Assembly (NCBI GenBank): GCA_019914945.1
Contig: CM034105.1
Span: 2,418,001-2,482,000, forward strand
Direction: 5' to 3'
DNA: 64,000 bases
Source of the DNA: Typha latifolia
Taxonomy: Eukaryota; Streptophyta; Magnoliopsida; Poales; Typhaceae
Under the pieces are notes generated by a model. That model was not told the DNA's origin. It saw only the letters and a list, made by a program, of their open reading frames with translations, and did not search any database. Made by a program: the position numbers and the translations under genes. Positions 1 to 10,864 of the stretch are shown piece after piece (position 1 is the first letter of the stretch; each line of letters starts with the position of its first letter).

Positions 1-456
1 TACATAACCTTGCTCTCCGAAAAATACTCAAGAAATCCACAACTTGCCGCTCTCGAACCAGCAAGATTGATCATTAGCAAAATACATTCTATCTGATAAT
101 GCTTCTCTCTTTTCGCAAATTTTGATTACTCTTGAAGTCCAGCTTTCCAAATGGAAGGAGAAGGATTCTTCCATTTAGGCCTGTATCCTTATTCACAGAC
201 ATTGTGTTGGCTTTCCAAATGAAGGAGAAGGATCCCTCCAGTCTCCTTGTGAAGTTTGTTTTGTAGGGAACTTGCCAGTCTACCTCTCTTTAGGACTATT
301 GATATTGTCCATAGTAGGGATCAAAGTTTTCCTTGGCACCATAATTTCAGGTGGAATAGAAAAGTATGGTACAAGAGAAATGATTGACTATCTTCTCCTG
401 GAATTAAGGCTGTCTTGCCCTTAGAATTGAATGAGGTTTTCTACCTAGAAATGATG

Positions 457-458
<2 letters not shown>

Positions 459-517
<59 letters not shown>
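459..517. repeat. (CT)n microsatellite
   Basis: An almost perfect CT dinucleotide run of about 59 bases. The serine-leucine repeat frame read through it is an artefact of the repeat. Confidence 0.95.
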
Positions 518-520
<3 letters not shown>

Positions 521-610
521 GGTTCAATTATGTCTCTTTGTTGGCTGACGTGAAATATTGCAATATATTTCCACGAGTGATTTGTATAATTTTCAAGCAT
601 TCCCTAAATT

Positions 611-931
611 TAGTTATGTTTATATCTAAAACTTACATATAAAAGTTTATACCAGAACTAATTATTATAAACTAGTTTAGTGTGTAATAATATATTACAC
701 TTGATGTAACATAGAGTAAAAATATTTTACTAAATAACTAAAATATTCTTTATAATGAATGGACAGAGAAGAAAAGAGGAGAGCGAGAGAGAGGAAGAAA
801 GTGATTGAAACTATAATTAATTTAAGTAATATTTTTTCTCAAAGATAAAATAATAATTATTGAAATTTAAAATATTGGATGAAAAATAAGAGGAGAGAAA
901 AATAGGTATTAGTAAAAGTTACATTTATTCT
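611..931. repeat. Dispersed repeat family, copy 1
   Basis: This AT-rich segment is collinear, by eye, with 28268-28590. Shared landmarks in order are a TATGTTTAT block, an AAATTTATACC-like block, AAATATTTTA followed by a ACTAAAATA-like block, a purine-rich GAGAGAGGA block, AAAATAATAATTA, and AAGAGAGAAAA. It has no coding capacity. It is probably a small non-autonomous transposon, but no clear terminal repeats or target duplication were found. Confidence 0.55.
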
Positions 932-3900
932 ATCATTGTTATGCTCCCTATCTTATCAAAGTTTTTTATATACTTTCAGCTTTGCAACCTAGTGTGTGCA
1001 TGCCAGTGTGAAGACCCAAATAATGTGAAGGAAAGAGTTAAACATCTATTCTTGGCCCCAGTCTTGATCAAAGGAAGGAGAGAAAGATACAACTAACAAT
1101 TAGCATGGAATCTTCTTCTAGAGTACAAAATTAATGGAACTATAACCCAAGCATAGCTATAACAATTACAATAATGGAGCATGGATGGATGAATGCAATG
1201 AATGAGAGCCATGTCAGGAGACACCCTGCCTTTAATTTCGTAAGGATGCATGCATCCCTTTGTATCAAATGCTACTAACCCTTCCTATATTATTGCTACT
1301 AATAAATATTATCCTTGATATATGGGACCTACTTCTTGCCGAATAATAAATATGACTCTAATATTATCCTTTGCTGATGCAGCTTCCACCCTTCTTGGTG
1401 CCAATGTAGGTTGAGTACTGTAGTGGTTGGCTTTTATAGATCCATGATTGAGTTCATGAGATCAATTCTCTCCATAAATATTAGAATTGATATTTTATAG
1501 AATTTTAACCAAAGAAATTTTATATTCATACAAAAATAAGAAATTTTAGAAGGCTAAAATATATGGTGACATAATAGAAGCCCTAGAATTCAATATTTGC
1601 ACTTAGCCATCATTCATTAATTGAGATAAGGCCAAAAGGGAATATACTAGTATATTTCCCATATTTGGAATAAAGCCATCACTCTTTATCTTCTCCAACT
1701 AAGAGCTACTGCCCACCACCATCACTATCACTTATTATTATTCCCTTTTATCTTTTCCCTCCATCCTCCCTTTTGTTCTCATTCATCCTCTAATCTCCAT
1801 ATCCCCTTTTGCCTATGAAGGAAATCTACTGGGAGTGGTATTACAAATGGTGGGATGGTGATATTGGTAGTGGTGGAGAAGGCCAAGGTCTACTAGAGTC
1901 TTGAGAAGATTCCTTAGGGTGGAGGTACAAAGAGAGGGAAATGGAGAGAGAAAGCAATGAGAGAGAGAGAGAAGAAATAGTAGTCTTTAATCACAAATAA
2001 TGACCTATTATTGGAGGACTCATGGAAAGAAAAAATAATAATTAAAAGCATAATGGCCCATTATTCTCATATTTATGTATATATACATGTTAACAAAGAT
2101 GGACCTAAAACTTAACTTAAGCCCATATGACCCAACCAAAGCACAATAACAAAATAATGTAAAGATTCAACTCGGCCCACTAGAGACGATGTATTTGAAT
2201 TCATATTCAAGTGAATTTTTATATCTGAATTCAGATTCAAAAATCTTTTAAAAATTTATATTCGTGTCCGAATCCAATCCATGTCAAATAAGAAATTTGT
2301 AAACAATATCTCCTCCTTTCTCGCTACCGAAGATTTCTTACTTTTACTCGTTTTTTCTTCTTGATCTTTAAACATTTGTGCTTTACATTTTTTTTTATTA
2401 TCTTAATAAATTTTAATTATGATTAATTCCCAATCCTTCTAAAATAGGTCTCATCCTTACTGAATACAAAACCGAGTAGAATTGGATATGATCGTAAGTA
2501 CCCATTTTCACCCAAATCCTAGCTAGATGAATTGAATGTTTTATTGGCATCTAATTTCGTAATTTAAATATATAACCAGTTATATTTATGAATTGCTTGA
2601 TCTTAAGCCAGATCTAACCTAATTTGCTATGCCTAGTAATTGTAATGTCACGTATAACGCATGATTCATATAATATTGAAACAAATATTATAGAAATCAC
2701 TCTAGATGAAAAAAAAAGGAGGAGGTTGAATGCTAATAATAAACAATCGAAACAATCATATCGCGTGATATAGATTTATCATTTTCATCGCCAAGATGGC
2801 TTATTTTACCAAGTGGATGTTAATCCTAACACAAAGCATCAGCTGTAATTAATCGATTCTTAATCCAAATTAATTAGATATCGAATGGGTGTTGACAGTT
2901 GTTGGCATGTGAACATATGGCAGGGATTAGGGCTAAACATGATCCTCCACACAAGTGGGTAGAATAAACCCAAGAGTGATTAATTGATTAATTGCGATTA
3001 TAGTCACCAAAACCTGAGTGGCCAGTTGATCAAGTAGGCGATTAAGCTTTTCATAATCAATAATAGCTTTCTTAAATTAAGTTAATGATGGCGTCCACTT
3101 GTAATACTTGCCACTTCCTTTTGGTTCCAGATTAATTATGCAAAGACCAAGTACAGGGAAAAAAACATATCAAATTTATCTTTTGATTGTAATGTTTTGG
3201 GTTGAAATTGGTAAAATGGGAGGTAACATGTAGATTTTTACTTAACGAGGTCTATTTAGCACCAATAGAATCTAGATTTAGATACTTGATTGAATCCAGA
3301 TCATGGTCATACATAAGGAAGGTTTTGAATAATATCCTATATTTTAATGATTTTATGATTAGCATATCTTCTTTGAGCTATTTGTAATAATTTCTCATTT
3401 TTTTTATAATTGTTATATCACGTCGTACAGTTTATTTTGACTAACTATCATTAACTTTATATTATAATTTATTTATTATAGTCGTTATAAAAATATCTTA
3501 GAGACATTTTCTAACCTAACTCCGCACTAACAAATTTTACTAAAATATCTTTAGAAAAAAAAATGTTCTTGAAAAAGTTCAATGAAAGAAGAAAAAAAAG
3601 AAGAAGGGAAGACATGCATATTTTTGGTACTTTAAAATGTAAACTTAGTTTCCGCAACGAAAAATTTAGATATCATTTTATTACAGATTGATTAGTAATT
3701 AAGCTAGAGTGCAGTATGAAAACTATATGCAGAAATAGAAAATAACTCAAAGAAATTTTCCTCAATAAATATTATGGATCCTAATAGCTACTATGTTTCC
3801 ATAACTATGGAAAGATCACAAAAACCTAGTAGCATCTCATACAAATTTGCTACTAATTAATTCCAACCAACTCATTAGAACCAAAAGGACAGCCAATATT

Positions 3901-4443
3901 GCAGTGTCCATCACTACATTTTGACACACTTGCACCTGGTACAGTCTATTTGCCGTTCTTAATTAATGTTAAGCTAATTGCCTATTGTATTATAAATAAA
4001 TGAGGCAACTTTGTATCTTTATTTACTTTGATAAATAGACAACCTAATAATATTCCCCATGTGAAAAAGCTTTGTGCAAAGCCTAAGAAGCTTCCTGAAA
4101 CTATAAAAAAAAAATGTGGTATTTAATGAGAAAATTTACAAGGATCTTTCTGTGATTCTTTCTTTTTGTTAGTACTAGGAGAAGTGGATGTAAGTTACCT
4201 GGGCAACATTTTAGGATAGAAATCTTATAGGATCATCATTGGCATATTAACCAAGAAATCTTAAAGTAATAGACTAAATCTACATAGAATCCAATCCAGC
4301 AATTAATGGCAGTATTAACACTATAAGAAGGGCTTATGGATTCATTTGTCCTTGTGATTCAAGCTAACCTCTCTCTCTCTCTTTCTCTACATCTCAAGCA
4401 GTCTATATATTTTGGAGAGATCAGAGTTTTGTTAGCAGATCAG

Positions 4444-5222
4444 ATGGGCAGCAGCAACTTTGGTGATTTGTTCATGGGTAATGGGAGATCTTTGTCATCT
4501 GGAACGGGAAGGAAGAGTAGAAATGAGAAGCCAAAGCAACCCCAAAGAGGTCTTGGAGTAGCCCAATTGGAGAAGATTAGATTGCACAATCAAATGATGG
4601 CTGCTCATCTCCCTTATTATGAATCACAATTTCAAAGTTCTACCAACAAGGTTCTCTCTCTTTCTTCTCAACTATGTGATCATTGTCATAGACTCATTAA
4701 TTCTCCAAGTATATGCTCTAATTACTCATGTAAACAGGAGGATATGAAACAGATCCCATTCCCATCTAATGCAACATCTTCTTCAGCTTATGGCATTCAT
4801 CCAAATAACACGGTATGTTAGGCAACAAAAGAAGTCCCATCTTTTTAATATTTTCTTTACTAGTTTAATGAATACTTGAAATAAATTCGTTTATTTCAGA
4901 TGGCATTTGGGGATACTACAAGAACAGATAGAAGATTTGATGGATATAATTCTAGTTCAACCCTTCATTTGGTGCAACCAACAATGACATTACCACTTCT
5001 TCCACAAAGCATGGAGGTATATGCATACATTTAGTGAAGCTTTGCTGCGGAATTTCTTTTTTATATTTTTTTCTTCTTTTTCTGCAAAGGTTTGTATCAT
5101 AGACCGAAACTTTTTATGGCACTTCCATTCAGGATTCTCGATGGCTTTCCATTGATTCAAGTCAGAACTCCGATCCAAGAGACTTGCAAGAACTCGATTT
5201 AGAGCTTAGATTAGCATTGTGA
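4444..5222 (+). CDS. SPEAR/TIE1-like EAR-motif transcriptional co-repressor adaptor
   Basis: Proteins of the SPOROCYTELESS-like EAR-containing (SPEAR/TIE) family bridge TCP-type transcription factors to TOPLESS co-repressors in the nucleus. Four exons: 4444-4650, 4738-4812, 4900-5016 and 5133-5222, giving 162 residues. The N-terminus MGSSNFGDL and the block PQRGLGVAQLEKIRL are the family signature. The C-terminus LDLELRLAL holds overlapping LxLxL EAR motifs, the expected TOPLESS-binding element. An in-frame ATG exists upstream at 4336, but family members begin with MGSS, so 4444 is preferred. Intron 1 is 87 bases, a multiple of three and free of stops, so its retention would keep the frame. 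A decayed duplicate of the upstream region and part of exon 1 lies downstream (about 5650-7210). The exact subgroup is not determined. Confidence 0.88.
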
Positions 5223-7827
5223 GCGGTTCAAGGAATTCTTGCTTCATATTTGGGACAAGAAAGTTTGGAAATTGAAGTCATTTTAGCACTGCAAGAAACC
5301 AATGTAAGCTATGAATTAAGGCTCTTTAGTTGTTAGAAGGAAACCATATTTCCTAACTTTTATCATCTTTATAGTTAACCGGAAATGCCTTCCCATGGGG
5401 AAGTAAATTGCATATTATTATTTTCAAAACTAATTAAACTAATTGTTCATAGCTCTTATATAGTTTGAAAAAAAAAAGGTGGCAAATCTAGCATATGATC
5501 CCAGATCCCAAGTGTTCCTTTTTTCTATATGTCCAAACAACCAAGCCATGCAGAATGCATGATGCATATAATATGTACCAAAAAAAAAAACCCTCCATCT
5601 TGCGATAAATATTTGAGCAAATCTTAGGGAGAAACACCCTCCATGGGTAAATTATAGGAGGAATGCTAATAAACAAGTGATGCAATCATTTCGCGTGCTA
5701 ATGTAATACAAGACATTAGCTGTGATAGATTCTTCGATCTATAAAACTAATTAATGTCTAATTGTTAACGTAGGTGTCTACCTTTGCAAACAAAGTCATT
5801 AATTTGTTGGTGGTTGTTTAGCCTTATTTTAGTTAATATTGGCTCAAACCTCAAATCTAATTAATTTAATCTTTTAGGGTAAATTACGTATCACTCTCAC
5901 ATAAATATGGCCTTACTTTAAGTTACAAACCGTTTGTCAGAAAAATATGAAAAAACTTAATTACACTCACATAAATACATGCTGATGTGAAAATAATAAG
6001 AGCAGTTTAGTCATTTAGTAACTTGTTTATAGCGTAGGTACCTCATTTCCATTATTAATTTGAAGTACAGACAGTCGAGTTAAAATCAATTTTCAACAAT
6101 GATTTCCAAGGATACATAATAATATCTTGCAAAATAATATTTTTTATTGTACTTCTTTTGATTCATGAATTTGGCAGTAATTACCTCCAATAAAATAAAA
6201 TCCATCTTTGAATTCTCCAGACCCACAACTTGATTACAGAATATCCAATCCTACTGAGGCTAATGTGTGTGTGTGTGTGTATATATATAGAGGATTCTAG
6301 TACTTGATATATATGTTTCCGTAAATTTATATAATCTTGTTACACGGAAAAAAAGATCATAAGAAACTTATAGTATCATCTAAAATATGTGTTACTTCAC
6401 ACAAACCAACTCATTATCTTGTCGGATTCTATCTTCTTTATTCTTGCCTAAGATGTACCCAATATTCCCCACGTGAAAAGCTTTGTGCAAAGGCCTAACG
6501 AAGCTTCTTGATACTGTATTAAAATGTGGTCAATCTAATCCGTAATCAGAATAATAATTAGTTTGCTAAGTTACCTTGCTAATATTTTAGGAGAGAAGTC
6601 GTCCAGCTTTTTGCTTTACAATCTAACCACAAAAGTCTACCAACCTAATAAATCTTCGTAGAATCCAATCCAGCAATTAAGGCATCAATATTTTAGAGAA
6701 ATTATCAAAGACTTTGTACATTGTGAGTTTATTATCATTCATACACTATTATATAAATATTTATCATTTAACTTTTATATTTTGCTTAAAATAACTTAAA
6801 AATATAGTATACGGTAAAAATAAAAATAATTGAAGAACTAGATTTTAAAGTCATAGTATTTTTTGTAAGATAAGCAAAAAATTAATGGTGTCTTATTTAA
6901 ACCAGAGTCGTTAGGATTTGAATTTAGAATATCTCGTGCAATATTAGTCATGTTTTACCATTTAAAGTATCGTCCGTTAACATCATATGAGGTATTTTTA
7001 GTTTATTATTCTTTTAAGTTTCTAAATTAATGAAATATTATCTATTCATTAGTTGCTATTAAGGTAAAATTAAATCAAAGTATTTTTGAAGCATTAAAAC
7101 TAAAACACCGAGTAGAATATGAATTTTAATAAAGACATAATCTGTTATTCATGGGGAATGGAAGATTAGACTGCACTATCAAATGATGGTCTCTTATTTT
7201 ATCAAAAATAATTCTCAGCATCCCCTACTCCATCAAAGAAATCAAAAGCATAGTGAACTAGGTTTTCTACTCAAACTAGGACTCGGCCTAATCCAACAGA
7301 ATCTAAGTACTTGTGAGTAGCTTAACTAAGCTATCAAAGAACAAGTAGCCCAAGTCCCAAAATAAACGGGGCTACGTATTAACATAATCCATAATATCAG
7401 TCTAACTCAACTTTTTAATATAAATCTTAACTAAATACAAATTAAATTACGTTTGATCCATTCAATACAACTGGACCTCACAAAGATAAAGAATTAATAA
7501 ACTCTAACAACATTCTAGCTGTTTCCTGCTATACATAAATTAATTTATTCGAGTACCAGGTAAGTGTTGATCATATAACTTCGTAACGCTGAGAACAACT
7601 CTTGGAAAATTCCAAACAAAACTTTGCAACTAATAATTAATGCACGCCTACGTGCCCACGCCAAGGTCTTTACGTCTTAACAAACACATCAAATTGTTGT
7701 TGTTTTTTTTTGGCAGAATGCAGGAAAAAAAAACCTTGTTCTCTTGACTTTTGAGCAACTTAGTTGCCCTCTAACCTCCATGGCTTCATCCAAAATCATA
7801 GCAAAGAATAGTTTTATCTCATAGACA
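5223..7827. other. Intergenic region with decayed SPEAR-locus duplication
   Basis: No intact gene is present. Much of the stretch is a degraded copy of the DNA upstream of the SPEAR-like gene, described separately. A GT/AT microsatellite lies at 6264-6289. The block at about 6700-7140 between the duplicated promoter and the duplicated exon remnant has no counterpart in the parent copy and may be inserted DNA; I saw no coding signal in it. 7211-7827 is the upstream region of the first XTH copy. Confidence 0.55.
6455..7210 (+). pseudogene. SPEAR-like pseudogene fragment (promoter plus exon 1 remnant)
   Basis: 6455-6700 matches about 4050-4325, the proximal promoter of the SPEAR-like gene: both carry ATATTCCCCA, AAGCTTTGTGCAAAG, AATGTGGT and GAATCCAATCCAGCAATTAA in the same order. 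Then 7149-7195 matches SPEAR exon 1 in two pieces. A TTCATGGGNAATGG piece is fused directly to AAGATTAGACTGCAC followed by a near-exact TATCAAATGATGG, so the segment encoding the middle of the N-terminal domain is deleted. No start-to-stop frame survives. About 430 unrelated bases separate promoter and exon remnants. It reads as a dead tandem duplicate. Confidence 0.65.
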
Positions 7828-8554
7828 ATGGCAGGCTCAAGAGCTCTCCTTCTGGCTCTTATTTCTTTGATTCCATTAAAGCAAGGTCTTGTGGATGCTA
7901 CGTTTGCCACGGACACAGTTTGCACCTGGGGTGGTACTAATTGCATTGTCTCAGGAGATACACTCACATTTATTCTCAACAAGTGGTCAGGTAAAATATT
8001 TCTATGTTTTTTTCTTTTTTTTGTGCGCATGTATAATCTTCTGATATCTTTTATTTGTGTATATACTCTCATAAATTAATTATTTATATGTATACATCCT
8101 TAAACCTAATTAAGCGTTAAGATTTCATCAAAGTTAATTATAAAAAGATGTAAATATATATATTATCATTCTTATTTACATATATTTGTCTCTGGAAAGA
8201 GTGTTTATATCTTTATAAAACTCCGACGATGAAAAGTAACACAAAATATATGAATTTTGAAAAATATACACATAAATATTAAATAAGCAAATTTTAAAGT
8301 GGCATCCAAATAAAAGAAAAAAATTTCTATCCGTTTACTAGAATGATGCAAAAATTGGAAAATAAATTTTGTGAGAATCTGTCGTTTGATTAGGTGCTGG
8401 AATTATTACCAAACAACAATTCCTATATGGAAAGATAGAGATGCAAATTATGCTGGTTCCTGTATGTAAGTTCATGTTAAAGGATCGAAGATTAAATATT
8501 TGTTGGTGTTTAATCATTACTCTCACAAATTAAAACCTAATCTAATGATCTAAA

Positions 8555-8607
<53 letters not shown>

Positions 8608-9308
8608 GCAGGCAAAGGCAAGTGGAAGTGCTCATGATGAGATAGATTTCGAGTTCCTTGGAAACGTATCGGGCCAAACTTACACCATCCACACCAATGT
8701 TTTTGCTCTTGGTATAGGAAACAAAGAGGAGCAATTCAAACCTTGGTTTGATCCAGCTTATGATTACCACACTTACACCATCTTCTGGAATCCAAGCCAA
8801 ATTGTGTAAGTCTTTTTCATATATAATATGTATGACTCGTCTGTTACTTTATAATTTAAATTTTTTTAGATTAAATAATTATCTATTTTTTTTAATAATA
8901 TTCGATCATTGTAGATGGTTTATCGATGGAATTCCAATTAGGGTTTTCAAGAATTGGCGAAACATAAGCTTCCCTTATCCGACCTCGCAATCGATGAGCG
9001 GTTACTCCAGCTTATGGAACGCCGATGACTGGGCGACGCAAGGCAGGCGAGTCAAGACTGACTAGACATAGGCGCCGTTCTTCGCAAAATATCGACAATT
9101 TAGCCAGAATGTTTGTGTATATACTGTACCAAGCAAGTGTGATGCAAAGTCTAATTGGTATACCGCACCACAGTATAATTCATTGACTAGCACACAGATC
9201 AATCAACTGATGTTGATTAGAAGCAAGTACATGATCTATGATTATTGCAAAGATACCAAGAGGTTTAATGGGCAAATGCCCAAGGAATGCTCTTTGCCAC
9301 CTTACTGA
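7828..9308 (+). pseudogene. XTH-a: xyloglucan endotransglucosylase/hydrolase pseudogene
   Basis: Copy 1 of the XTH cluster. It keeps the four-exon layout of its paralogues (7828-7990, 8394 to about 8465, 8612-8805, 8915-9308), the signal peptide and the catalytic block [11 protein letters not shown]. It carries independent lesions. Relative to XTH-b/c/d, exon 2 lost a net 29 bases just before its donor, removing the [11 protein letters not shown] segment and shifting the frame. In exon 4 the conserved Trp codon is TAG at 9061-9063 and the Lys codon two positions on is TAG at 9067-9069. The C-terminal frame beyond is otherwise open to the normal TGA. An AT microsatellite abuts the exon 3 acceptor. 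Transcription is possible, a full enzyme is not. Confidence 0.88.
8558..8602. repeat. (AT)n microsatellite in XTH-a intron 2
   Basis: About 45 bases of AT repeat ending only nine bases before the exon 3 start of the XTH-a pseudogene. The intact paralogues have much shorter AT tracts here. Confidence 0.9.
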
Positions 9309-9488
9309 TGTGTGTGTGTGTGTGTGTATACGAAATAATAGTCTTTTTGACTTGTATTGTTTGTAACATATATATTCTTTGTACATACGAAATAATTTAT
9401 TTTTGGTGCCATGCCTTTTGGTTTGTGTCTGAAACTATTTATGTTGCATGAAACAAAGAGTATAAGGGTGATCGATATATGCATGGTA

Positions 9489-9536
<48 letters not shown>
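9489..9536. repeat. (AT)n(GT)n compound microsatellite
   Basis: AT repeat of about 18 bases running directly into a GT repeat of about 30 bases. Confidence 0.93.
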
Positions 9537-9538
<2 letters not shown>

Positions 9539-9768
9539 ATCATAAGATATTTAATGTTTTAAATGAATTAAAAGGTTACTTATCATAAAGACTAATTAAC
9601 AGAGACAATTTATTTCACGATAACTTCTACATAAATGTAACGAAGCATGGAAAATTTAGATGCAAATATTCATACTAAAAGCTTGAGCTTGGAAAGCATT
9701 AATTACGAAGAAGGAAGCCAAGGACAATCGACTTGGGCTAGGCCCATGTTGCCATAACCATCTACATT

Positions 9769-10365
9769 TAAGGGCCTTTTTGCAAATTTTTAATCATCTA
9801 CGTTTTAGCATTATTGCAGAAAACCACCTCGTTTCAAATTTACGAATGGGACTCTCCTTCTTTGGATATATTTTGCAATACCCACGTTTGATAACCTCAT
9901 AAAAATATAGGATTTTTTTGCATATATACCCTTATGAAATCTCTTATTTGCATATATATACAAACTCCCTCCTATGTTGGTCGAAATATTTGTTGTTTTT
10001 TTTTACGGATACCTTTTAAAACTCTTGTTTTCTTACATTGATACCCCCTCATGCTCTTTATTTGCTAAATTACTATGCTTTTAATTTATAGGTGACATAT
10101 GATCAACCACGCAAAAACCACGAGTTTTGAAAGATATACCTGCCAATTGGACATTTAATTAGAATAGTAAACAAAGATAAAATAAACTTCGGATGGGTAT
10201 TCATGGGGAAAAAACCTATAACATAATCTAATTAAATATACCTACGGAGGTGGATTATATTGCAAATGTACCCAGAAGGAGAGTCAATTAATTTGAAAAT
10301 GTCTAAAAGGAAGCTTCTCACAATAAAAATGAAATATAGGTGGTTATTTGCAAAAAGAAGCCTTA
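9769..10365. mobile_element. Foldback/Mutator-like non-autonomous element with arms of about 110 bases
   Basis: The left arm (9769-9880) and the reverse complement of the right arm (10258-10365) align along their length. Both start TAAGG, then TTTTTGCAAAT, an ACCACCT-like block, TTTCAAATT, a shared GACTCTCCTTCT, and end TTTGCAATA. Long imperfect inverted arms, no coding sequence and about 600 bases overall fit a foldback or Mutator-like MITE. I could not identify an unambiguous target-site duplication, so the exact ends may be off by a few bases. Confidence 0.65.
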
Positions 10366-10795
10366 CCTCTTCACTTATGTCAGAGAAGTCCAAAATATAA
10401 AGCAAAGAAAAAAAAAGTCCAAACTAAGTTTGGTAGTTGACCAACAGGAACACTTGCTAATAGTTTATTTTCCTCCATTATTTTGGTTATGAGACTTTTG
10501 ACTCCTCATGTCTAAAAAAATCCAACTTGCTTTGACTCCTCCTCACGTCTAAAAATACTGCACCATTCAAACAAAGCACGCCAAAATTCCAAAACGATCA
10601 ATTCTATTTTCCTCTCTCTATAATTTAAAAGGTACTCAGTGATGGGCTCGTAGAATTAGACTTCCGTCATAAGTAGACGAAGCTAAAATGCACAGCACGA
10701 CTCCAGTCAGAACATGGCAACAAAATAAACAAATTCAATGCCGACGTGCCAAGACGAAGGCAAGACATGGCCTGCACATCATCTACGTGTGCAGA

Positions 10796-10804
10796 TATAT
10801 AAAT
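10796..10804 (+). promoter_or_regulatory. TATA box of XTH-b
   Basis: TATATAAAT, 61 bases before the first in-frame ATG. XTH-c and XTH-d have TATA-like boxes at similar positions. Confidence 0.55.
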
Positions 10805-10864
10805 GCCACTCTTTGCCTTCTTCTACATAGCAATAGCTAGCTTTCGTTGTCGTTGGCAAAGGCA

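Larger units (their letters stand above)
1..4443. other. Intergenic region upstream of the SPEAR-like gene
   Basis: No convincing gene is visible on either strand; open frames are short and lack family motifs. The stretch holds a CT microsatellite (459-517), an imperfect 30-base direct repeat (about 142-173 and 209-239), and one copy of a dispersed repeat whose second copy lies near 28.3 kb. The part from about 2720 onward has a decayed counterpart at about 5650-6700. Immediately before the SPEAR-like gene are a TATA-like TATAAG at 4322-4327 and a short CT-rich stretch at about 4369-4390, plausibly core promoter and 5' leader. Confidence 0.6.
9309..10864. other. Intergenic region between XTH-a and XTH-b
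   Basis: Contains a TG repeat just after the XTH-a stop (about 9309-9327), a compound AT/GT microsatellite (9489-9536), a long inverted-repeat element (9769-10365, listed separately) and the XTH-b promoter. A TATA box, TATATAAAT, lies at 10796-10804, about 60 bases before the first candidate start codon of XTH-b. Confidence 0.65.

Noticed and set aside
415..642. 75-codon frame with a long Ser-Leu run
   Set aside because: Translation of the CT microsatellite.
1700..1890. Possible hairpin of CCACCACCATCAC-type and GGTGGTGG-type words
   Set aside because: Pairing is patchy simple-repeat complementarity without a continuous stem, so it is not a credible miRNA precursor.
4336..4443. Upstream in-frame ATG extending the SPEAR-like protein by 36 residues
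   Set aside because: The extension is a CT-repeat translation (Ser-Leu repeats), while family members start at MGSS; 4444 was chosen.
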